From: Chersky-840 sp963794615
GTDB lineage: Bacteria; Actinomycetota; Acidimicrobiia; Acidimicrobiales; UBA8190
Assembly (NCBI GenBank): GCA_963794615.1
Contig: CAWCEP010000009.1
Span: 1 to 64,000 of the forward strand
DNA: 64,000 nt
Direction: 5' to 3'
This document shows, one piece after another, positions 18,247 through 26,827 of this stretch. How positions within the stretch are numbered: position 1 is the first letter of the stretch; every line of letters begins with the position of its first letter. A program made the position numbers and the translations under genes. The notes beneath the pieces were generated by a model. The model was given only the letters and a program-made list of their open reading frames with translations. It was not told the origin of the DNA and searched no databases.

Positions 18247-18596
18247 TTGGCGTAGTTGCTGGCCCCGAACCAGTCGACGACGACGACGGGCTCGCTCCCG
18301 ACCACCCAGGCGTCGTGACCGCTCGGCAGTGAGGTGACATCGCCGGGCCCGGCAACGAACTCTGCACCGTCGTCCATGCGGACGGCCAACTGCCCGCTCA
18401 CGTGGTACTGGAAATGGGGCGCCTCGCAGCTCTCGGTGTTGACGATCGGCTTCACGTCATTGGACCACCGCCAACCGGGCTGAAGGACGAGACGACCGAT
18501 CTCCCCTCCACCCGCCTTCACGATCTCGGCTCGCCCCTTCGGGAACTCCCGGACCTCGTCGGGCTTCTCGAAACTCCGGTGCTCGGTCGCGTCCAT
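18243..18596 (-). CDS. cupin-domain protein, first gene of the TetR-linked operon
   Basis: A 117-residue small cupin ('RLVLQPGWRWSNDVKPIV', 'HFQYHVSGQLAVRMDDGAEFVAGPGDVTSLPSGHDAWVVG'). The first motif lacks the classical HxH, so metal binding is uncertain. ATG 18596 is preceded by GGAGGG. It is the promoter-proximal gene of the cupin-SnoaL-SnoaL-SnoaL series and lies across a 98-base gap from a divergent TetR gene. A perfect operator in that gap suggests repression by the TetR protein. Confidence 0.8.
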   Translation of the reverse strand: MDATEHRSFEKPDEVREFPKGRAEIVKAGGGEIGRLVLQPGWRWSNDVKPIVNTESCEAPHFQYHVSGQLAVRMDDGAEFVAGPGDVTSLPSGHDAWVVGSEPVVVVDWFGASNYAK

Positions 18597-18644
18597 GGTC
18601 GCCCTCCTCGCTCGTGCCCATCTCCCATCGAACGACGGTGTAGG

Positions 18645-18664
18645 CTTACCTACTAATAGGTAAG
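18645..18664. promoter_or_regulatory. TetR operator (perfect palindrome)
   Basis: Eight-base arms CTTACCTA and TAGGTAAG are separated by CTAA, midway between the divergent cupin operon (start 18596) and the TetR gene (start 18695). Its size and symmetry fit a TetR dimer site. It is well placed to control both directions. Confidence 0.7.
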
Positions 18665-18694
18665 AAGTCAAGAGGTTCTGGAGGGCGCGGAACA

Positions 18695-19339
18695 GTGAAG
18701 AAGGCCGGGACCGACAGGGGAGACACGGCAACCCAGATCCTCGACGTGGCCGAGCGCCTCGTGCAGATCCGGGGCTTCAACGGGTTCAGCTACGCCGACG
18801 TGGCCGTCGAGTTGAAGATCACCAAGGCGGCCCTCCATTATCACTTTGCCGGGAAAGCAGAACTTGGCGAGGCCCTCGTGGCCCGCTACGCGGCGCGCTT
18901 CGCCGAGGCACTGGCGGCGGTGGAGGAGCGAACGGCTGAAGGGTCGGCCCGGCTCGACGCCTACGCCGACCTCTATCTCGACGTGCTGCGCGAGCAACGC
19001 ATGTGTCTATGCGGGATGATGGCCGCGGAGTACGAGACCCTGCCGAGTCCTATGCAAGACCGCGTTGTTCGATTCTTCGACGAGAACGAGCGGTGGCTCA
19101 CCCGCGTGTTGGAGCAAGGCCGTGAGGAAGAAACCCTAACCTTCACCGGTCCGCCCCAAGAGACGGCCAGGATGATCGTCAGCGGCATGGAAGGGGCGAT
19201 GCTCGTCGCCCGGCCGTTTGGTGATGTTGGGCGGTTCGAGAACGCCGCCCGCCACCTGCTCTCCGGTCTCCAGGCCACGCCAGCACGGACGACTCGCTCT
19301 CGAAAGGGCGCGAAGGCGTCGTCCGGCGTCGGCGAGTAA
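18695..19339 (+). CDS. TetR-family transcriptional regulator
   Basis: A 214-residue one-component repressor. The N-terminal HTH is complete: 'TATQILDVAERLVQIRGFNGFSYADVAVELKITKAALHYHFAGKAELGEALV' (about residues 10-60). The C-terminal helical domain forms the ligand pocket and dimer. The 'QRMCLCGMMAAEYETLP' segment recalls regulators with Cys residues near the pocket. It is divergent from the cupin/SnoaL operon across a perfect 20-base palindrome and probably represses that operon and itself. The inducer is unknown. Confidence 0.88.
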   Translation: MKKAGTDRGDTATQILDVAERLVQIRGFNGFSYADVAVELKITKAALHYHFAGKAELGEALVARYAARFAEALAAVEERTAEGSARLDAYADLYLDVLREQRMCLCGMMAAEYETLPSPMQDRVVRFFDENERWLTRVLEQGREEETLTFTGPPQETARMIVSGMEGAMLVARPFGDVGRFENAARHLLSGLQATPARTTRSRKGAKASSGVGE

Positions 19340-19591
19340 CCGGTTTTCGCTCCCACCGGCTTCAGGGGCCTGGCGAGCCGGACGACAGCTCGGTGCATCG
19401 GCGCTGCGGTGGCCAGGACCAACGCCGTGGATCCGGCCTGCGCCGGCGACCACCGTGACGGTGAGGGATCGACTGGCCGTGCCAATATGCCCTCGGGTAG
19501 CCAGCTTCCATTGGTGACTACGAGCCGGTGTGCATTGGTTGAACAGTTGTGGGTCACGGTAGATCATCGTCAGGCCGTCGGGACCACCGGC

Positions 19592-20332
19592 GTGACGATC
19601 CGAACACCGACGCGGCCCTCGACGAGGGCCCGCCCGCGGCCAACGTTCATCCTCGTGCACAGCCCGCTCCTTGGTCCGAGCGTCTGGCGCTGGGTAGGCG
19701 AAGCCCTCGAAGGTTGGGGGTTCGACGTGCTCATCCCGTCCCTGGTCGGCTTCGCCGACGCCGGGCCCCCCTACTGGGAAGCGTGCGTCCAGGCCGTGGT
19801 GTTGGCCTGCGGCGAGGTGTCTGCTCCCGTCGTGCTTGTCGGTCACGGCGGCGCCGCACCCCTTCTCCCGGCCGTGACCCTTGCCCTCCTGGGCAGGGCG
19901 AAGCACATCACCGTTGTCGAGGCCTCTCTCCCCCCGCGTTCGGGATTCGCCGAGCAGGCTCCCTCCTGGCTGCGTTCTCGCCTGGCCGGCATCGCCGTCG
20001 ACGCCATGCTCCCGAAGTGGTCCGAGTGGTGGGACGAGGATCCCATGGAGAAGCTGATCCCCAACCCGGCGCGACGATCTCTCGTCGAGCACGAGCTCGC
20101 GCCGCTTCCCCTCGACTATTTCGACCACGTCGTTCCGGTGCCCGAACACTGGTCCGAGCAAGCGAGATGTTCATATCTTTGGTTCGGACGCGGCCATGCT
20201 TCGGATGCTGAGCAGGCCACCAGGCGTGGATGGTCGGTCCGACACATCGCCGGGAGGGACCTGACCATGGTCGTTCGTCCCAAGGATGTGGCCAAGGAGC
20301 TGTCGTGGGCGACCGCGGGCCTCGAAGGCTGA
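19592..20332 (+). CDS. alpha/beta-hydrolase-fold protein with degenerate nucleophile elbow
   Basis: A roughly 246-residue alpha/beta-hydrolase-like protein. The core starts 'TFILVHSPLLGPSVWRWVGEALEGWGFDVLIPSL', and the nucleophile elbow reads 'VVLVGHGGAAPLLP', i.e. G-H-G-G rather than G-H-S-G. The catalytic Ser is therefore Gly (codon GGC). The C-terminal region with 'GRDLTMVVRPKDVAKEL' is otherwise normal in length. It may be a non-catalytic binding protein, use other chemistry, or carry a point error. The frame is open from 19409. GTG 19592 is chosen because family members start just before the first strand; this is uncertain. Confidence 0.6.
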   Translation: MTIRTPTRPSTRARPRPTFILVHSPLLGPSVWRWVGEALEGWGFDVLIPSLVGFADAGPPYWEACVQAVVLACGEVSAPVVLVGHGGAAPLLPAVTLALLGRAKHITVVEASLPPRSGFAEQAPSWLRSRLAGIAVDAMLPKWSEWWDEDPMEKLIPNPARRSLVEHELAPLPLDYFDHVVPVPEHWSEQARCSYLWFGRGHASDAEQATRRGWSVRHIAGRDLTMVVRPKDVAKELSWATAGLEG

Positions 20333-20346
20333 CTTACCTCCGACCC

Positions 20347-21492
20347 TCAGGGGGACGACGGCTCCCGCAACAGAAAGGCGGCATTGCCTCCGAAGAAACC
20401 GGCCGTGCTCTGCTCCGGCTGGAGCCCGACAGCGTCGTAGTCCTCGATGGCCGTACTGGTCCCCTCGGTATGCGGATAGTCACTGCACGCCATAAAGATG
20501 TCGCCTGAGGCTCGCATCAGCCGGTGTGGCTGCTCATAGGAGAAGGCGGCCACGCGCACCTGGCGTCGGAAGTATTCGCTGGGCATCAGCGAGAGCCCGG
20601 TGGATTCCCCGTTGAAGCGAGCCGTATGGCGATAACCGCCGTCCATCATCTGCAGGTGCTGGGGCACCCACGTCGCCGAGAGCTCCATGATGCCGATCCG
20701 CAGATCGGGGTAGCGCTCCAGCACACCGTGCAAGATCAGGTCGGACAACGAAAGCGCGACCGCCGTCCAGATGAAGACGACGCTCAGCGGTGTGATGCCC
20801 CCTTCCATGTCCTCTCCGTACCACGCCTCGTCGAAGGGCCGAGGCTGGTTGGCGACATGAAAGACGGGAGTGATGCCGTGGTCCACGAACGCGGCCCAGG
20901 CGCGATCGAGTCCGGGGTCGGAGAAGGGTCGCCCATTGACCAACGCGGGTGGGATCAAGGCCAGACGGATGCCACCGTCGGCGAGCGTCCCCAGTTGCGC
21001 CTCCAACCACGTCATGTCTCGGAGGCTCAAGTGGGCTACGGGGAAGAGCCGGCCCCCTCCTTGGGCCGCTACCTCGACGATCCAGCGGTTCCAGGCAGTC
21101 ATGTTGGCCAGGGTGGCGCGCACATCGTCCTGTAGGGGACGTTCCCAACTGATCCCGTAGTTCGGAAACATGATCGAGGCGTCGAAACCGGCTTGATCGA
21201 GCTGATTCAGGCGGGCGGCCGGGTCGGAGTAGCTGGCGGTGAATTCCTCCAAGTCGAAATCGGCGGGCAGGCCGTCCATCAGGCGTTGTCGGAACTCCCC
21301 GATGCCGTCGACGTCCCCCGGGCGATGGGGGCCTCCCAGACTCAACCGACGGTCGCCGAACATCAGCCAGGTGTAGCCGAGGTCATCGGTCGCCAGATGG
21401 AGGGCAACGTCGCGATCGGCCGGGTCGACGTACTCCTCCCACATTCGGGGCGGCTCGAAGAGATGGGTATCGGAGTCGATGAGCACGCTCAC
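20347..21492 (-). CDS. amidohydrolase-family metal-dependent hydrolase/decarboxylase (amidohydrolase_2)
   Basis: A 381-residue TIM-barrel enzyme. The N-terminal metal motif D-x-H is 'DSDTHLFEP' (D8, H10). Further ligands appear in 'ITPVFHVANQP' and 'MACSDYPHTEGT' (the late Asp). The group includes ACMSD-like decarboxylases, and actinobacterial members are abundant in steroid and aromatic catabolic loci. GTG 21492 follows AAGGAGG, which fixes the start. It lies 142 bases downstream of the fused permease/ATPase gene on the same strand, so its substrate may be what that transporter imports. Confidence 0.82.
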   Translation of the reverse strand: MSVLIDSDTHLFEPPRMWEEYVDPADRDVALHLATDDLGYTWLMFGDRRLSLGGPHRPGDVDGIGEFRQRLMDGLPADFDLEEFTASYSDPAARLNQLDQAGFDASIMFPNYGISWERPLQDDVRATLANMTAWNRWIVEVAAQGGGRLFPVAHLSLRDMTWLEAQLGTLADGGIRLALIPPALVNGRPFSDPGLDRAWAAFVDHGITPVFHVANQPRPFDEAWYGEDMEGGITPLSVVFIWTAVALSLSDLILHGVLERYPDLRIGIMELSATWVPQHLQMMDGGYRHTARFNGESTGLSLMPSEYFRRQVRVAAFSYEQPHRLMRASGDIFMACSDYPHTEGTSTAIEDYDAVGLQPEQSTAGFFGGNAAFLLREPSSP

Positions 21493-21634
21493 GGCGCCTC
21501 CTTCTTTCCCGAGGGTAGGCATCACACGAAGGCTGTGGATCGAGCCTATCGTTCGAATGGGCTGGAAGCCTGGGCGACCGGACGCGAACCGCTTTCGTCC
21601 TCCAGCGCATGCGCCGTGACCGAGGAACGACCCT

Positions 21635-24488
21635 TCACGGTTCGGGGACGGTGCTGCTGCGCGCGATGGCCCGTTCGTCGGTGCCCAGATAGGACGCGAT
21701 CACCCGGGGGTCGGACCGCACCTCGGTCGGTGTCCCCTCGGCGATCACCGCACCCGCCTCGAGGCAGTACACCCGGTCGCTGATGGCCAGGATGAGCGGC
21801 AGGTCGTGTTCCACGATGACCAGTGTGGCGTGCAGCTCGACCTGGACCCGTTTGATGAGCGGCCCGAAGGCTTCGGTCTCGCGCTGCGCCACACCGGCGG
21901 TGGGCTCGTCGAGGCAGATGACCGACGGAGCCGCGGCCAGGAGGGCGGCCAGCTCGACGATGCGGCGTGTCCCCGTGGACAGCTCGGCCACGAAGCGATC
22001 GGCGTATCGCCCGAGACCGAGGAAGTCGATCAGCTCCGTGCCCTCGGCATGCTTCTGCCGCTCGGCGCGGGCCGACTTGGGAACGTATAGCAAGGTACCC
22101 CAAAACGACGTCGCCTCCCGTGCTTCGAGAGCCAGCTCCACGACCTCGCGCACGGTGAGGTCCGGGAACAACGTGGCGGCCTGGAAGGTGCGCCCCAATC
22201 CCAGCCGGGCCCGACGATACGGCTTGAGCCGGCTGACGTCGTGGCCGAACAGGTCGACGCCGCCTCGTGACGGGACGAATCCCCCGATTGCGTTCAAGAG
22301 AGTCGACTTCCCGGCGCCGTTGGTACCGATCAGGCCCACCACCTCGCCGGGCATGACCCGGAGGCTGACGCCATCGACCGCCACCAGGCCGGCGTACGAC
22401 ACCGTCAGATCGACGGCCCGCAGCACCGACCCGTCGCTGTTCATCTGCGCCGCGCCCTCCGGGAGGGCACGGGTGAGCGAGGAAGGTGGCTCCGCCGACG
22501 CCTTGGTGGGCGCCGGCGGCAGCCGTTTCTCGAGGTAGCGCAGACCTTCATCGCGGAACCAGTAACCGATCTGGGTGAATCCCCCGGGGATGTACAGGAG
22601 GATGATCAGGAGCCCGACGCTCGAGGTGAGCAGGGGCACCAGGTTGTTGTCGGGCCAGAAGGCGGGCAGCCCGACGACCCACAACGCGCCGATCACCGCC
22701 CCGGCCCGACCTCCGAGGCCGCCGATCACGGCCATGGCGACCAGGGTGAGGGAGTCCTCGACGGTGAAGAAGCGCTCGGTGTAGCCGATCGTCACGACCA
22801 ACCCGCCCAAGATGGCTCCGCCCAGACCGGCGATGAATCCACCCGTGGCGTAGGCGGTGAGCTTGGCTTTGGCAGGTGACACCGTGAGCGCCGACGCCGC
22901 GCTCTCGTTCTCACGCACGCCGATGATGGCCCGTCCGACCCCGCTGCGGCGGAGCCGGCCGAGGAGGATGAGCACCACGGCCAGCACGATCAGCGTGGCG
23001 TAGTAGTAGCCGCGATTGTTGACCGAGACGTCGAAGGGGCCGATCTTGCCCCGGGGCATCTGCACGGTCTCTTGGCCGAGCGAGAAGATCTGGAGCGGGA
23101 ACACGTAGGCCTGGGCGGCGATGGCGAAGGCCAGGGTGGTCGCGGCCAGGAGCAGGCCCCGCACTCGCAAGGCACCGATCCCGATCAACGTCGCCACCAG
23201 CGCAGGCCACCACCGCGCCCAGGATCAACGCCACGCCGAAGGGCAGAGGCGGTAGGGATCCCTTGAGGAAATGAGAATTCCCCCAACCGAGATCGACGCC
23301 CACGCCTCGCTCGAACGCCGCCGCGCTGAGGGCACCGATTCCGGCGAAGGCCATCTGTCCGAGCGACAGCTGACCGCCCCATCCCGTCAACACGGTGACC
23401 GAGGTGGCGCACAGTGCGAACGCCAGGATCTCGGCGTAGATGAACTGCTGCGACGACTCCATGAAGAGAAACGGCAACACGATCCCGACCACGAACACGA
23501 GGGACGCTCCCAGCTGGGGAAGGCGCCGTACCCACCAGATCTCCCGCAGTCGTGCCGACACCATGGAGACCCTCGGGGCGAACCGAAAGCCGGCTGTGTC
23601 GGGCTCGGCACGACGGCTCACCCGCCCTACCAGGAGGACCACGGCCACGAAGAGGATGAACTGGATGAGGCCGGTCTGCGAGGGGTAGTTGAAGCTCAGG
23701 ACCTGGTCCAGGATCTGGATCCCGATCGCCGCGATGAAGGCGATTGGGAAGGAGAGCATGCGTCCGACCATGGCGGCCACCAGTCCCCGCAGCAACGTGT
23801 CGGGCCCGATGGACACGAGGTTGGCGGATGTGGAGTCGGTGGCGATGAGAATGATCGCCAGTGCCGAGAGGAAGCCGGCGATGGTCCACACGCCGGTCGA
23901 CACCATCTTGGGGTTGACCCCCGTCAAGCGGGCGAGATCGGGATTGGCCACCGAGGCCCGCACCGATTCACCGAATTTCGTGTGGTTGAGCAGCCACCAC
24001 AGTCCGACGGTGGTGACGGGGACGGCGATGAGCGCCAGCAGCTGTGCCGCGCTCATGGTGACGCCGCTCCCGAGCTGCCACTGCCCGCTGAACGGCGTCG
24101 GGAAGGTGGTCGTCAAGGTCCCGGTTCGATAGTTGGGAAGTGCCAGAGTGACGGCCTGGGCCAGCTCGGCCACGCCGATGGTGGCAACCAGGACGATGAC
24201 CCGCGGGGCGCGAAACAATCGCCGGATCACGGCCAGCTCCACCACCGTTCCCGACAGCGCTCCGATGGCGAGCGCGGCGACGAGCCCCAACCAGTATGGC
24301 CAGTGGTGGATCCCGACCATGATCGCCAGCAACGCCGTGGCCGGCAGGCCGAGACCGCCTACGGCGAAGTTGATGACACGGCTCGAGCGGTACACGAGCA
24401 CGATGCCCATGGCGATCAGCCCGACGATCATCCCCTGCACCACGCCGATGAACAGCAGGTTGGAGGTGAAGATCGCGGCCAGCACCAA
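21635..24488 (-). CDS. LivH-LivM-LivG fusion: branched-chain-type ABC permeases and ATPase in one polypeptide (one frameshift)
   Basis: Corrected, this encodes about 950 residues. LivH-like permease (1 to about 300, 'VYRSSRVINFAVG...GLVAAMVGRMLSFPIAFIAA') is joined to LivM-like permease (about 325-650, 'LTGWGGQLSLGQMAFAGIGA', 'AVIGGLGGRAGAVIGALWV'). A LivG-like ATPase follows, with Walker A 'GTNGAGKST', signature 'LSTGTRRIVELAALLA' and Walker B 'VICLDEPTAGV'. LivM and LivG are truly in one frame. LivH and LivM are split by one extra base near 23204 between 'ILGAVVA' and 'ALVATLIGIGALR'. Start TTG 24488 or GTG 24485 follows the MFS-LivF stop by only three bases. It imports an amino acid-like or hydrophobic carboxylate substrate with the lipoprotein at 26828. 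Confidence 0.8.
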
Positions 24489-24491
24489 GGT

Positions 24492-26744
24492 TCAGCCGCC
24501 TTCTGACCCGAAGAACACCGCCCGCACGAGGTCATTGCGTTCGAGCAGATCAGCGGCGGGCCCCTCGAAGCGGACCGAGCCCTTGTCGAGGAAGATGGCG
24601 CGGTCCGCGATGGAGAGCGCGACGTTCAGGGACTGCTCGACGATCACCATGGTCTGGCCCTGGCTCTTGAGACGCTCGACGACGACGAGGAGTCGTTCGA
24701 CGACAACGGGCGCAAGTCCCAGCGAGAGCTCGTCGATCAAGAGGATCTCGGGCTGGTAGAGCAGGACGCGGGCCAGCGCCAGCATCTGTTGCTGGCCACC
24801 CGACAGCCGGGACGCGGTCTGGTCGTGCAGGGCGTCGAGCTCTGGGAGCAGTTCGAACACGTATCGGAGTCGCTCATCGGGATCGAGCCCGGTCTTCTCC
24901 AGCAGCCGAGCGCTGATGGCCAGGTTCTGGTGGACCGACAGCCCGGGGAACACCCCCTTGCCGCCGGGCAGCTGGATGATCCCGAGGCGGGCGCGGGCTT
25001 CTGGGGTCACGTAGGTGATGTTCTGGCCGTTGAGCCGTACCACCCCCCGCTCCGGGACCTCGAGCCCGCTGATCACGCGCAGGATGGTGGACTTCCCTGC
25101 GCCGTTGGTTCCGAGCAAGGCGAGGGTCTCCCCCTTCTGCACCTCGATGTTGACGTCGAAGAGCACCTGGACCGGGCCGTAGGAGAAGTCGATGTCCGCC
25201 AACTGGAGTGCTGGCACCCTGACGCCGCCCTCGTGGCGCTTGTGGTGTTCCTCCTGTTCCTCGAGCAGCTCCGACACGACCAGGGAGAGGTCATGGCGGA
25301 TGAAGCGGGCGCCGTTCATGAGGAGGAGCCCGCCGATGATGCTCGACGGCACGCCCAAGACGATGACCGTGTCGCGGATCCCGATGGCGTTGGTGAAGAA
25401 GCCGGCGATGATGCCACCCAAGAACCCGCCGACGAAGAAGATGTACATGGTGGTGAGCGAATTGCCCATGCCGCGCAACCGGTAGGGGACCACGGCGTAG
25501 AGGACGGGACCCACCATGGCGAAGGCGGCCGTCGTGAGGACGGCCTGGGGAACGCCGAGAATGACGAACCACACCTGACTGTGAATCGAGAACTGCAGAG
25601 GCGTAAAGATCGCCGACGGCAGGATGAGGATGCCCACCACCGCCAGCGCCTTGGCCGGATTCTTGCGGTAGACCCGGTCGAAGTACTTCCCCACCACGGG
25701 AAGCAGGGGCAGGGCGCCGATCCCGCTGAGGCTCAGGATGATGCCGCGGTGGAGCACATTGGTGATGTGCAGGTTCCGGTCGAGATAGAGCGACGACAGC
25801 GTTGCCTGGCTGAACAGGCCGAACCCGAGGGCGCAGAAGGCGACGAGGACGGTGCGGATGGTGGCGATGCGCTTGAGCCGCGTGAAGGCGGCTTCCATGG
25901 AGATGGGAGCCGGGCGCTCCTCCTCGATCACCTCGTGCAGCACGTGGTCCTTCTCGAACTGGCCCCGGGGCGGCTCCTTCATGAAGAAGGCCCCGATGGC
26001 CACGACCGAGACCGGAATGCCGAGCAGGTACCACGCCCAGCGCCACCCCTGGGGACCTCCCGCGATGTCGGCGACGGCCGCCACCAGGACCGGGCTGATC
26101 AGGGCGATGGCGTGGGAGGCGCCCTGCATGGCGGCGGACATGCGGGCGCGGATCGAGATCGGGTAGGCGTCGGCGATCAACGACCCGTGCACGGGGATGG
26201 TGCTGGCCTTGGCGATGCCGGTGAAGAACCGGGTCCAGAACAGCATGAAGGAATTGACGGCGAAGCCCGACAGGAAGACGAAACCGCCGAACAACATGGC
26301 GGAGACACCCACGATCGGGACCCGCTTGATGCGGTCGGCCAGCCACCCCATGGGGACGGCGCCCAGGACGAAGAAGGCGGCCGAGGCCGTGCCGATGAAC
26401 ACGATGGCGCCTTCGCTCATGTGGAAGGTCTGCTGGATCTCCGGAGCGAGGACGTTGATGGCGGCGCCCTCGAGCTCGTCGAGCGAGACGATGGCGGTGA
26501 GGATCAAGAACATGAACCAGCCGCCCACGTGGAGTCCCTGGCGCAGCGTCATGGGGGCGGCGTTGACCCCGGGGAGAAGGTCGTCGGGGAAGACGATCTC
26601 CTCGCGGGCACTGTCCTGTTCAGCCTGACGGGCGGCCTCGGCAGTCAGTACCGCGGAGGCCAGCGACGCTGCCGAACCGTGCCCTTCGCCCGCGTCGGTG
26701 TCCAGGGATCCCCCTTCCTCGGGCCGATAGTAGCGAGGCACCAC
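24492..26744 (-). CDS. MFS transporter fused to LivF-type ABC ATPase
   Basis: A 750-residue chimera. Residues about 70-490 form a complete MFS body, with motif A 'GWLADRIKRVPIVG' and 'TRFFTGIAKASTIPVHGSLIADAYP'. After a Glu/His-rich linker (about 490-510), a LivF-type ATPase begins. Its Walker A 'GTNGAGKST' is at 545-553, signature 'LSGGQ' at 647-651 and Walker B 'ILLIDE' at 667-672, all intact. No stop or frame break separates the domains. Gene order (binding protein, this gene, LivHMG) shows it supplies the missing LivF. The MFS part may add a second transport step or anchor the ATPase. GTG 26744 is assumed as start; a CTG at 26705 behind GGAAGGGGGA is an alternative. Confidence 0.85.
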   Translation of the reverse strand: MVPRYYRPEEGGSLDTDAGEGHGSAASLASAVLTAEAARQAEQDSAREEIVFPDDLLPGVNAAPMTLRQGLHVGGWFMFLILTAIVSLDELEGAAINVLAPEIQQTFHMSEGAIVFIGTASAAFFVLGAVPMGWLADRIKRVPIVGVSAMLFGGFVFLSGFAVNSFMLFWTRFFTGIAKASTIPVHGSLIADAYPISIRARMSAAMQGASHAIALISPVLVAAVADIAGGPQGWRWAWYLLGIPVSVVAIGAFFMKEPPRGQFEKDHVLHEVIEEERPAPISMEAAFTRLKRIATIRTVLVAFCALGFGLFSQATLSSLYLDRNLHITNVLHRGIILSLSGIGALPLLPVVGKYFDRVYRKNPAKALAVVGILILPSAIFTPLQFSIHSQVWFVILGVPQAVLTTAAFAMVGPVLYAVVPYRLRGMGNSLTTMYIFFVGGFLGGIIAGFFTNAIGIRDTVIVLGVPSSIIGGLLLMNGARFIRHDLSLVVSELLEEQEEHHKRHEGGVRVPALQLADIDFSYGPVQVLFDVNIEVQKGETLALLGTNGAGKSTILRVISGLEVPERGVVRLNGQNITYVTPEARARLGIIQLPGGKGVFPGLSVHQNLAISARLLEKTGLDPDERLRYVFELLPELDALHDQTASRLSGGQQQMLALARVLLYQPEILLIDELSLGLAPVVVERLLVVVERLKSQGQTMVIVEQSLNVALSIADRAIFLDKGSVRFEGPAADLLERNDLVRAVFFGSEGG

Positions 26745-26827
26745 CCGATGCGGTGGGTGCCTCTGCGCTGGCCGATCGCGCCGCGATCGGCGTTATGGCC
26801 GCCCCCGACGCGCCGGCGAGACGCGGG

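Noticed and set aside
23190..23215. Programmed frameshift between LivH and LivM
   Set aside because: No slippery heptamer or downstream pseudoknot is evident, and similar one-base breaks occur in unrelated genes.
23271..24506. 411-codon frame antisense to LivH
   Set aside because: Shadow of a well-supported permease. The composition is unlike a protein.
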